Notes under the pieces: model-generated
The model's database searches: none
Told to the model about the DNA's origin: nothing
The model's input: the letters and a program-made list of their open reading frames with translations, nothing else
DNA from: Prado023 sp036375875
GTDB lineage: Bacteria; Actinomycetota; Actinomycetes; S36-B12; CAIYMF01
Assembly (NCBI GenBank): GCA_036375875.1
Contig: DASVBK010000172.1
Coordinates: forward strand, 1 to 40,048
Reading direction: 5' to 3'
DNA: 40,048 nt
Program-made: the position numbers and the translations under genes
Shown here: piece after piece, positions 33,723 through 40,048 of the stretch
Layout: each line of letters opens with the position of its first letter
How positions within the stretch are numbered: the stretch's first letter is position 1

Positions 33723-36110
33723 ATGACGTTCCCCGGAGTGGTCGTCCCGCTGGTCACGCCGTTCCACCCCGATGGCGCGCTGGACCTCGACACGGTGGCA
33801 CCGCTCGTCGAGTTCGTCCTCGCCGGCGGCGTGCGGGGCCTGGTCGTCGCCGGCACCACGGGGGAGGGGTACGCGCTGGACCTCGCCGAGCGGCGGGCCG
33901 TGCTCGAGGCAGTGCAGGCGGCGGTGGCCGGTCGGGTGCCCATCCTGGTGGGGGTGGGGGGCACCGCAACGCGTGAGGCGCTGGCCCAGGCTCGCCTCGC
34001 CGCGGAGGCCGGCGCGGACGGCCTCATGGTCGCGGCCCCGGCGTACGTGCTGCCGACCCCCGAGGAGCTCGGCGAGCACGTACGCGCAGTGCTCGAGGCC
34101 GCCGACCTGCCCGCCGTGCTGTACGACTACCCGGACCGGACGGGCGTGCCGTTCACGGAACGGGCATTGGACCTGCTCGCTGCGGATCCGCGGGTGGTTG
34201 GTATCAAGGAGGCGTCGGGGGACCTCACCCGGGTCGGCCGCCTGCGCCGCCGCTACGGCGACGCGCTGCCCATCGTGTGTGGGTCGGACACCCTGGCGAT
34301 GCGGTACTTCGAGAAGGGCGTGGACAGCTGGATCGCCGGCGTAGCCAACGCGCTGCCCGCCGAGCACGTCGCCCTGCTCGAGGCGGCCCTCGCGGATCGC
34401 ACCGACGAGGCGTGGGCGTTGCAGAAGCGGTTGCTGCCGATGGTGCGCTCCTGCGAACGGGTCCACTACATCCCGAAGGTGCGTCACGCGCTGGCGCTCC
34501 GGGCCGTGCCCGTGGGCCCGCCGCGCCCACCGCTGGTGGCCGTGGGGGAGTCCGAGGCCCACGAGGTGGCCACGCGCCTCGCGATCGCGCTCGGGGAACC
34601 GACGCAGCCCGCAGCCCGGACCCACGGGCCGCTGCCCGACGACCTCGGCCCGCTCCCGATCCACACGGGGGCCTACATCGACGGCGCCTTCGCGCCCGCG
34701 ACGAGCGGCGCCACGATGCCGGTGCGCAACCCAGCGACGGGTGCGGTGATCACCGAGGTGGCCGCCTGCGGGCAGCGCGACGTGGACGCGGCGGTCGCCG
34801 CGGCCCGTGACGTGTTCGAGCGCGGTGACTGGTCCCGGGCGCATCCGGCTGAGCGCCGGCGCGTGCTCGTGCGCCTCGCCAAGCTCATCGAGCGGCACCG
34901 CGAGGACCTCGCGCGGTTGGACTCCCTCGAAGCCGGCAAGCCGATCACCGACTGCCGCGACGGCGACGTGCCCGAGGCTGCCGAGACGTTCCGCTGGTTC
35001 GCCGAGGCGATCGACAAGGTCTACGACCGGGTCGCGCCGACGGGTGTGGACGTGGTGGCCCGGATCACCCGGGAGCCCGTCGGCGTCGTGGGCGCGGTCA
35101 TCCCGTGGAACTTCCCGGCCCTGATGTTCGCGTGGAAGGTGGCCCCCGCCCTGGCGATGGGCAACTCGGTGGTGGTGAAGCCCGCCGAGCAGAGCAGCCT
35201 GTCCGCGCTGCTGCTGGCCGCCCTCGGCCGGGATGCGGGGCTGCCCAAGGGGGTGCTCAACGTGGTGCCGGGCCTGGGGGAGCAGGCCGGGGCCGCGCTG
35301 GGCCGCCATCCTGACGTCGACATGGTGACCTTCACGGGATCGACCGAGGTGGGCCGCCACTTCCTGCGCTACGCGGCGGACTCCAACCTCAAGCGGGTCA
35401 CCCTGGAGTGTGGGGGCAAGAGCCCCCAGATCGTGCTGGCCTCTGCCCGTGACCTGGACGAGGCGGCGCGCGAGGCGGTCCGTGCGGCGTTCTGGAACAT
35501 GGGCGAGAACTGCTCGTCGGGCTCGCGGATCCTCGTCGAGCGCTCGATCCACGCGGCGTTCGTCGAGCGGCTCGTGCACGCCACAGCGGACCTGCGGGTC
35601 GGCGACCCGAGCGACCCCCGCACCGAGGTGGGCCCGCTCATCGACGCTGCGGCCTGCGAGCGCAGCGCCGCCTATGTGGCCCAGGGGCTGGCCGACGGGG
35701 CGAGGGTGGCCTACGGCGGCGGTCGGGTGCTCGAGGAGACCGGGGGCTGGTTCTTCGCACCGACGGTGCTGGACGACGTGCCCAGCGAGTCCGACGTCGC
35801 ACGCGAGGAGATCTTCGGGCCGGTCGTCGCGGTGATCCCCTTCGACACCGAGGAGGAGGCGATCGCGCTGGCGAACGACACCGCCTACGGGCTGGCCGCC
35901 TCGCTCTGGACCGACGACCTCGATGCCGCGCACCGGATCAGCCGCCTGCTGCGGGCCGGCACCGTCTCGATCAACTGCTACTCCGAGGGTGACGTGACCA
36001 CCCCGTTCGGCGGGTGGCGGCAGTCGGGGTTCGGCGGCCGGGACAAGGGCCTGGACGCCCTCGAGCAGTACGGGGAGCTCAAGACGACGTGGCTGAAGGT
36101 GCGATGGTGA
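33723..36110 (+). CDS. DapA-family lyase/deaminase fused to aldehyde dehydrogenase
   Basis: One 795-residue frame with two complete enzymes. Residues 1-292 are a DapA/NAL-family TIM barrel with GTTGE at 44-48, Tyr134 in VLYDYPDRTG, and Schiff-base Lys162 in GIKEASGD. After a linker of about 25 residues, 318-795 form an aldehyde dehydrogenase with PWNFP at 461-465, FTGSTEVG, general base Glu562 in LECGGKSP, and nucleophile Cys597 in GENCSSG. The following proline-racemase-family gene suggests hydroxyproline breakdown. There, a DapA-family deaminase turns pyrroline-4-hydroxy-2-carboxylate into 2-oxoglutarate semialdehyde, which an aldehyde dehydrogenase oxidises to 2-oxoglutarate. The ALDH part also resembles PuuC-type enzymes. 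TAGCGT 8 nt before ATG predicts a leaderless message. Confidence 0.92.
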   Translation: MTFPGVVVPLVTPFHPDGALDLDTVAPLVEFVLAGGVRGLVVAGTTGEGYALDLAERRAVLEAVQAAVAGRVPILVGVGGTATREALAQARLAAEAGADGLMVAAPAYVLPTPEELGEHVRAVLEAADLPAVLYDYPDRTGVPFTERALDLLAADPRVVGIKEASGDLTRVGRLRRRYGDALPIVCGSDTLAMRYFEKGVDSWIAGVANALPAEHVALLEAALADRTDEAWALQKRLLPMVRSCERVHYIPKVRHALALRAVPVGPPRPPLVAVGESEAHEVATRLAIALGEPTQPAARTHGPLPDDLGPLPIHTGAYIDGAFAPATSGATMPVRNPATGAVITEVAACGQRDVDAAVAAARDVFERGDWSRAHPAERRRVLVRLAKLIERHREDLARLDSLEAGKPITDCRDGDVPEAAETFRWFAEAIDKVYDRVAPTGVDVVARITREPVGVVGAVIPWNFPALMFAWKVAPALAMGNSVVVKPAEQSSLSALLLAALGRDAGLPKGVLNVVPGLGEQAGAALGRHPDVDMVTFTGSTEVGRHFLRYAADSNLKRVTLECGGKSPQIVLASARDLDEAAREAVRAAFWNMGENCSSGSRILVERSIHAAFVERLVHATADLRVGDPSDPRTEVGPLIDAAACERSAAYVAQGLADGARVAYGGGRVLEETGGWFFAPTVLDDVPSESDVAREEIFGPVVAVIPFDTEEEAIALANDTAYGLAASLWTDDLDAAHRISRLLRAGTVSINCYSEGDVTTPFGGWRQSGFGGRDKGLDALEQYGELKTTWLKVRW

Positions 36111-36138
36111 TGCCGGGATCGGGCTGCAGGAGGGTCGG

Positions 36139-37143
36139 ATGAGGTCGTCGCGGGTCATCCACTGCGTGGAGTCGCACACCGAGGGCATGCCCACCCGCGT
36201 GGTCGTCGGTGGGGTCGGGCAGCTGCCGGGCGACACGATGGAGGCGCGCCGGCAGCACGTGATCGCCGAGCGTGACGACCTGCGCACGCTGCTCATGTAC
36301 GAGCCGCGCGGGCACGCGGCCATGAGCGGGGCGATCCTGCAGGCGCCGAGTCGTCCGGACGCGGACTGGGGCGTGGTCTACATCGAGGTCGCCGGGTGCC
36401 TGCCCATGTGCGGGCACGGCACGATCGGCGTCGCGACCGTGCTGGTCGAGACCGGGATGGTGCCCGTCGTGGAGCCGGTCACCACGATCCGCCTGGACAC
36501 GCCAGCGGGGCTGGTGGTCGCCGAGGTCGTGGTCAGGGCCGGCCGCGCCGAGCGGGTGACGATCCGCAATGTGGCCTCGTTCGCCCACGCGCTGGACCAG
36601 GTCGTGGTGGTGCCCGGCTACGGCGAGGTGCGCTACGACCTGGCCTACGGGGGCAACTTCTACGCCATCACCGAGCTGACCGACGTCGGCCTGGCGTTCG
36701 GCCGGGAGCACGCCCGTTCGCTGCTGCACTTCGGCCTGGCGCTCATGGACGCGATCGGGGCGGCGGGGGAGCCCGTGCACCCTGCCGAGCCCGGCATCCG
36801 CGGCTGCCACCATGCGCAGCTGGTGGCGCCCGGCTCGGATGCACGGCACTCGCGGCATGCCATGGTCATCCGGCCGGGCTACTTCGACCGCTCGCCCTGC
36901 GGGACGGGGACCAGCGCCCGGATGGCGCAGCTCCACGCCCGTGGGGCGCTGGGGCTCGACACCGACTTCGTGAACGAGTCCCTGCTGGGCAGGCCGTTCA
37001 TCGGCCGGCTGGTGGCGCAGGCCGAGGTCGCGGGCAGGCCCGCGGTGGTGCCCACCATCACCGGCGGCGCGTGGATCACCGGCACGTCGCAGCAGCTGCT
37101 GGACCCGACGGACCCGTTCCCGGCAGGGTTCCTGCTGGACTGA
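36139..37143 (+). CDS. Proline racemase family, probable 4-hydroxyproline 2-epimerase
   Basis: A 334-residue enzyme with both catalytic cysteines of the racemase/epimerase branch: Cys91 in PMCGHGTIG and Cys254 in DRSPCGTGTSA. The dehydratase branch (trans-3-hydroxyproline dehydratase) replaces the second Cys with Thr, so epimerisation is favoured. HxxEGMP near the N-terminus (HTEGMPTR) is also conserved. With the upstream fusion it would form two parts of the hydroxyproline route; the D-hydroxyproline oxidase that should act between them is not in this window. AGGAGG precedes ATG, 28 bp after the fusion gene, so one operon is likely. Confidence 0.88.
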   Translation: MRSSRVIHCVESHTEGMPTRVVVGGVGQLPGDTMEARRQHVIAERDDLRTLLMYEPRGHAAMSGAILQAPSRPDADWGVVYIEVAGCLPMCGHGTIGVATVLVETGMVPVVEPVTTIRLDTPAGLVVAEVVVRAGRAERVTIRNVASFAHALDQVVVVPGYGEVRYDLAYGGNFYAITELTDVGLAFGREHARSLLHFGLALMDAIGAAGEPVHPAEPGIRGCHHAQLVAPGSDARHSRHAMVIRPGYFDRSPCGTGTSARMAQLHARGALGLDTDFVNESLLGRPFIGRLVAQAEVAGRPAVVPTITGGAWITGTSQQLLDPTDPFPAGFLLD

Positions 37144-37149
37144 TGGGCG

Positions 37150-38286
37150 TCAGGCCAGCCCGAGCCGCGCCAGCGTGCGCGGGCCGGGGATGCCGTCGCA
37201 CTGGTCCTCGGGCCACCCCTGCGCGCGTTGGAACGCCTTGACCGCGTCGACGGTCCTCGCGCCGAAGTAGCCGGTCGCACCGGCCGGGATGGAGTACCCG
37301 GCCTTCATGAGGGCCTGCTGCAGGAAGTAGACCTCCCGGCTCGCAGTGCCCGGGGTGTAGGCGCCGGCCTTCGCCCTGGTCGCGGTCCCCGCGGGCTTCG
37401 TGGCCGTGGGCTTCGTCGCCGTGGCCGGGGTGGCGTTCGTGACCGCCCTCGCCTCAGCAACGCCGAGCCGCCGAAGCGTCAGTGGGCCGGCGATGCCGTC
37501 GGCTGCGGACCCCGACCACCCCTGGGCCGCTTGGAAGGCCCGGACCGCTTTCGTGGTCTCCGGTCCGTACCAGCCCGTGGGCCCGGAAGGGATGCCGAAG
37601 CCGCGGGCGATGAGTGCGCGTTGCAGGGCCACCGTCGCTGACCGGGCCAGCACTGGCGCGCCGGCCGCCGGCACGATCCGGCTGACGCCGGCCGCGGAGC
37701 CTCGGGACGCCGAGCCCCCGCCGGAGAGCCAGCGCGAGGTGTCACCCTCGGCGGCCAACGCCGCTTCCTGCGAGTCCTCTCGCAGGTTCACGTGGATGTG
37801 GGTGGTGTGCGGGTCGCCGGTGTAGACCTGCGGCGCCCAGCCATAGGTGCGGCTCCAGATGCGCCCGCCGTGGATCACGTACCAGACCCGGTGGTCCCCG
37901 ATGACCGAGCGCAGCACCAGGTCGACGTCGATCCCGCGTGCGGTGAGGTCGATGGCGTGCACCGACCCCCGGGTCCCGGCCCCGGGCCCCCCGCCCCCGC
38001 CGACCGGGTTGTGGCTGTTGGTCCTGGCCTGGTGGCGCACGTCGCCGACCGCACCATCGCTGGAGCGGTCGCGGCTCGGCCACCGCGCGTTCACCTCGTC
38101 GCGCAGGCTGGCCAGCGAGGGGGCGACGTGCCATGGGATCAGCGCAAGGGCCCCGAGCTTCAGCGGCGGCGCATCCGGCACCTGCGGTGCGCTGGCCGCT
38201 GCCGGGGCCGCCGCCAGCGCGCCACTGATCACGAGGGCGCCGCTGGCCGCACCCGCGACCAGCCGTGCCGTCCTGCCCGTCCCCAC
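37150..38286 (-). CDS. Secreted peptidoglycan-binding protein with M15-like domain
   Basis: A 378-residue protein. The signal peptide (RLVAGAASGALVISGALAAAPAAASA) is followed by a domain at about 40-170 with a metallopeptidase-like pattern: RHQARTNSHN, SVHAIDL (His110, Asp113) and HTTHIHVNL (His163, His165). It resembles M15/VanY-like or phage-endolysin folds. Two peptidoglycan_binding_1 repeats follow at about 215-275 (FGIPSGPTGWYGPETTKAV) and 318-376 (YSIPAGATGYFGARTVDAV), separated by an Ala/Thr/Lys-rich linker. It probably remodels or cleaves cell-wall peptides. GTG at 38286 has GGGAGGG 4 nt upstream. TTCAGA-18-GATAAC near 38330-38360 (minus) is a possible promoter. Confidence 0.86.
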   Translation of the reverse strand: MGTGRTARLVAGAASGALVISGALAAAPAAASAPQVPDAPPLKLGALALIPWHVAPSLASLRDEVNARWPSRDRSSDGAVGDVRHQARTNSHNPVGGGGGPGAGTRGSVHAIDLTARGIDVDLVLRSVIGDHRVWYVIHGGRIWSRTYGWAPQVYTGDPHTTHIHVNLREDSQEAALAAEGDTSRWLSGGGSASRGSAAGVSRIVPAAGAPVLARSATVALQRALIARGFGIPSGPTGWYGPETTKAVRAFQAAQGWSGSAADGIAGPLTLRRLGVAEARAVTNATPATATKPTATKPAGTATRAKAGAYTPGTASREVYFLQQALMKAGYSIPAGATGYFGARTVDAVKAFQRAQGWPEDQCDGIPGPRTLARLGLA

Positions 38287-38545
38287 GATGCCCTCCCCAG
38301 CGACAGCGAGCGGCGTGTCATCGCCGACCTCTCCCGGTTATCGGCCGCAGCGTGGCAGGATCTGAATTTCGACGCAATCCGGGCACCACGTCTCGTGCTG
38401 GCGGATGCGGGGCCATGACACGGCCTTTGCCCTCGGACAAGTTCCGACGGTGGGCGGGCCGCGCGAGGCGGCGCCCTCGCCTCGAGGATCGGCCGCGGGC
38501 GGTGCCGACTGGAACGCATGCGAGGCCAAGGGCCACGATGGTGCG

Positions 38546-39103
38546 GTGACGCGCGCTGAGGACCGCCGCCCAGCGAGCACGGCTGCCCAGCGAGCTGTGG
38601 TGCTGCGTTCACCCGCTGCCCGGGACTATCCGCTGGTCTCGGCGGCCCTCTCGGACTGGATGCCGCCGGAACGCGTGGCGCGCCTGCTGCCGCGGGGGTC
38701 CCTCACGCACTGCGCCGAGACGTCGGTCCTCGCGATCGACCCCACGGACGACGCCGTGGCCGGCCTGCTCATCGCGCTGGTGGACGACGAGCACCCGCAG
38801 GTGGGCTACGTCCATTTCGTGTGGGTGAGCCCCGAGCGGCGCGGCACCGGCCTCGGTCGGCGGCTCTACCGGGCAGCGCTGGAGCTGCTGCACGCAAGGG
38901 GCTGCACGGTGGTCGAAGCCGTCACCGGCCGGGACAACCGAGGCGCGATCGCGTTCCACCGACGCCTGGGCTTCGACGTCGCGAACCACGACAGCGCTGC
39001 CGCGGCTGGTGCCGACCTCGTGCCCGACGAGGATGCCGTCCTCATGACGCGCAGGATCGACCAGGGCCGGGACGCCCCCGCCAACGCGACGCACGATCAG
39101 TAG
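38546..39103 (+). CDS. GNAT family N-acetyltransferase
   Basis: A 185-residue acetyltransferase. The core strand-turn-helix VHFVWVSPERRGTGLGRRLY carries the acetyl-CoA binding RRGTGLG (98-104), followed by EAVTGRDNRGAIAFHRRLGF, the usual beta5-alpha4 element. The acceptor is unknown. The N-terminal part (LSDWMPPERVARLLPRG) is typical of small-molecule GNATs. I chose GTG at 38546 because CACGAT lies 6 nt before it; the longer frame from 38405 adds an unrelated N-terminus and would overlap the promoter. Divergent from the peptidoglycan-binding protein gene. Confidence 0.86.
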   Translation: MTRAEDRRPASTAAQRAVVLRSPAARDYPLVSAALSDWMPPERVARLLPRGSLTHCAETSVLAIDPTDDAVAGLLIALVDDEHPQVGYVHFVWVSPERRGTGLGRRLYRAALELLHARGCTVVEAVTGRDNRGAIAFHRRLGFDVANHDSAAAAGADLVPDEDAVLMTRRIDQGRDAPANATHDQ

Positions 39104-39118
39104 CTCGCGGCTGCCCCC

Positions 39119-39763
39119 TCACAGCACCGCCGCGCCGTTCATGGCGGCATGCAGGATCACGGGACCGGCCAGGCTGTCGGTGCGCAGGCGCATCCAGCCT
39201 GCCAGTGCACCGAACAGGGTCGCGGCGGCGGCCTGCACCAGGACGAACGAGGTCGGGACGTACCCCAGGTTGCCCAGGTGCCCCACCCCGAAGGCGACGC
39301 TGCTGATGCCCACGGCTGCCCACCCGGCGCGGGCGGGCGTCAGGGCGGGCGCCAGCACCCCGGCGACCGTCACGAGCAGGAACCCCCGGAACAGGCCCTC
39401 CTCGCCCAGCGGGACGACGACGACCTCGGCGAACGACGGCGTGTACGGCACCTGTCCTGCCAGCGACCGGAAGGCGACCACGACGGTGACGACGCCGAGC
39501 GCACTGCCGACCAGCAGGCGCCAGTGCCGTCGTGTCGAGCCCCATTGCCACCCGTAACGACGGGGCGCCCAGGCGGTGAGCAGGGCGGCCGTGACCAGCG
39601 CGGGGACCCCCACGGGCATGGGGAACGCGGTCTGGATCAGCCCCGTCAGGCGCGAGAAGCCGTACGCCGCGGCGACGCTGGTCGCGGTGACGGCGGCCAC
39701 GAGCAGGACGTGCTGGGTTGCCGCCGACGTGGGGGCAGCTGGGACTCCCGCTCGTGATGCCAC
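39119..39763 (-). CDS. CPBP-family intramembrane metalloprotease
   Basis: A 214-residue polytopic membrane protein (about six to seven helices) with the CPBP (Abi) motifs: EExxxR as GEEGLFRG (Glu121, Glu122, Arg126), FxxxH as FGVGH (His162), and HxxMN as HAAMN (His205, Asn209). Members process prenylated or membrane proteins or give bacteriocin immunity; the substrate is unknown here. GTG at 39763 has GGGAGG 4 nt upstream, so the longer reading from 39775 is not needed. Confidence 0.88.
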   Translation of the reverse strand: MASRAGVPAAPTSAATQHVLLVAAVTATSVAAAYGFSRLTGLIQTAFPMPVGVPALVTAALLTAWAPRRYGWQWGSTRRHWRLLVGSALGVVTVVVAFRSLAGQVPYTPSFAEVVVVPLGEEGLFRGFLLVTVAGVLAPALTPARAGWAAVGISSVAFGVGHLGNLGYVPTSFVLVQAAAATLFGALAGWMRLRTDSLAGPVILHAAMNGAAVL

Positions 39764-39925
39764 GCGACCTCCCACTCCCCGGGCCCCTCAGGATCGCAGG
39801 CCGCAGGATCGCTCGAGCAGGGCCGGAAGACCTGCGTGTCGGGACCGGACGGCGGTGGGATGGCGGACCGACGGACGCGACCGGGCCGACGTGCGGAGGG
39901 CACCCGAATGCGTCGGTCCGGGCGC

Positions 39926-40048
39926 TCAGAGCCAGGGGATCAGGGCACCGGTGCCGGCGGCGATCGGGAGGTCGATGAGCCTGGCGGTTGCGGACGCGAT
40001 GGCCAGCACGCTGCCGGTGAGCAGCGCGGTCCGCACGATGGGGTAGCG
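39926..40048 (-). CDS. C-terminal end of a membrane protein gene (runs off the window)
   Basis: The last 123 bases read on the minus strand give 40 residues and a TGA at 39926. The sequence has one hydrophobic helix (TALLTGSVLAIASATARLI) and a hydrophobic end (GTGALIPWL), typical of a small multi-pass protein. Gene, start and family lie outside the window. It is on the same strand as the CPBP gene, 162 bp upstream of it. Confidence 0.55.
   Translation of the reverse strand, partial: RYPIVRTALLTGSVLAIASATARLIDLPIAAGTGALIPWL

Noticed and set aside
33378..36323. 981-residue minus-strand frame
   Set aside because: Antisense to the fusion gene. Its leftmost part overlaps, in another frame, the small protein gene at 33112-33522, whose own Shine-Dalgarno site fixes a different reading.
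38287..38420. Riboswitch (c-di-AMP ydaO type) before the peptidoglycan-binding gene
   Set aside because: Such switches often precede actinobacterial wall hydrolases, but I could not find the conserved ydaO segments here, and the likely promoter leaves only a leader of about 40 nt.

Overview
The window is a high-GC bacterial chromosome segment. Dense gene packing, many GTG starts, DUF3099 and HIT/DUF2804-type proteins, a pta-ackA pair, an ACT-containing SerB and a LuxR-type (LAL) ATPase regulator point to an actinomycete (Actinomycetota). I cannot name a genus. I find no rRNA, tRNA, CRISPR, insertion sequence or prophage, so this is core-like sequence with some accessory metabolism.

Layout. 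1-385: a hairpin, then sequence without a convincing gene. 386-5685: a DUF1269-type membrane protein (-), thrS, an Ap4A-phosphorylase-like HIT protein, a DUF2804 protein, DUF3099 (-) and dodecin. 5714-10300: a tldE-tldD pair (-) divergent from a cyanophycin-synthetase-like Mur ligase that lacks the ATP-grasp domain. 10329-14958: a lipoprotein serine hydrolase with a small membrane protein (-), divergent from a large LuxR-family regulator. 14912-18848: a cyanophycin operon (cphB-cphA plus a possible small third gene, -), divergent from a SixA-like phosphatase. 19368-24986: serB and an unknown protein (-), then an ABC ATPase, the NfeD/SPFH pair and a TrmH-type rRNA methylase. 25122-27275: a polytopic membrane protein fused to a PLC-X-like domain, preceded by a possible PHO box. 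27403-30729: pta-ackA. 30864-33522: two hypothetical proteins, an SGNH hydrolase and a membrane protein. 33723-37143: a DapA-family/aldehyde dehydrogenase fusion followed by a two-cysteine proline-racemase-family enzyme, together resembling hydroxyproline catabolism. 37150-40048: a secreted peptidoglycan-binding protein with an M15-like domain, a GNAT acetyltransferase, a CPBP protease and the end of a membrane protein gene.

The most notable points are these. (1) The 795-residue fusion could convert the hydroxyproline-derived pyrroline to 2-oxoglutarate on one polypeptide. (2) A stand-alone CphA-like N+Mur paralogue lies divergent to TldD/TldE, while the canonical CphA/CphB pair lies 5 kb away. 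(3) At least 15 genes have a TANNNT/CANNNT -10 element 6-8 nt before the start codon, which predicts leaderless mRNAs; this reading also fixes many start codons. (4) The 20-bp gap between cphB and the SixA-like gene appears to carry two overlapping, opposed -10 elements. (5) Decayed tandem copies of the SGNH gene's own 3' end follow that gene.
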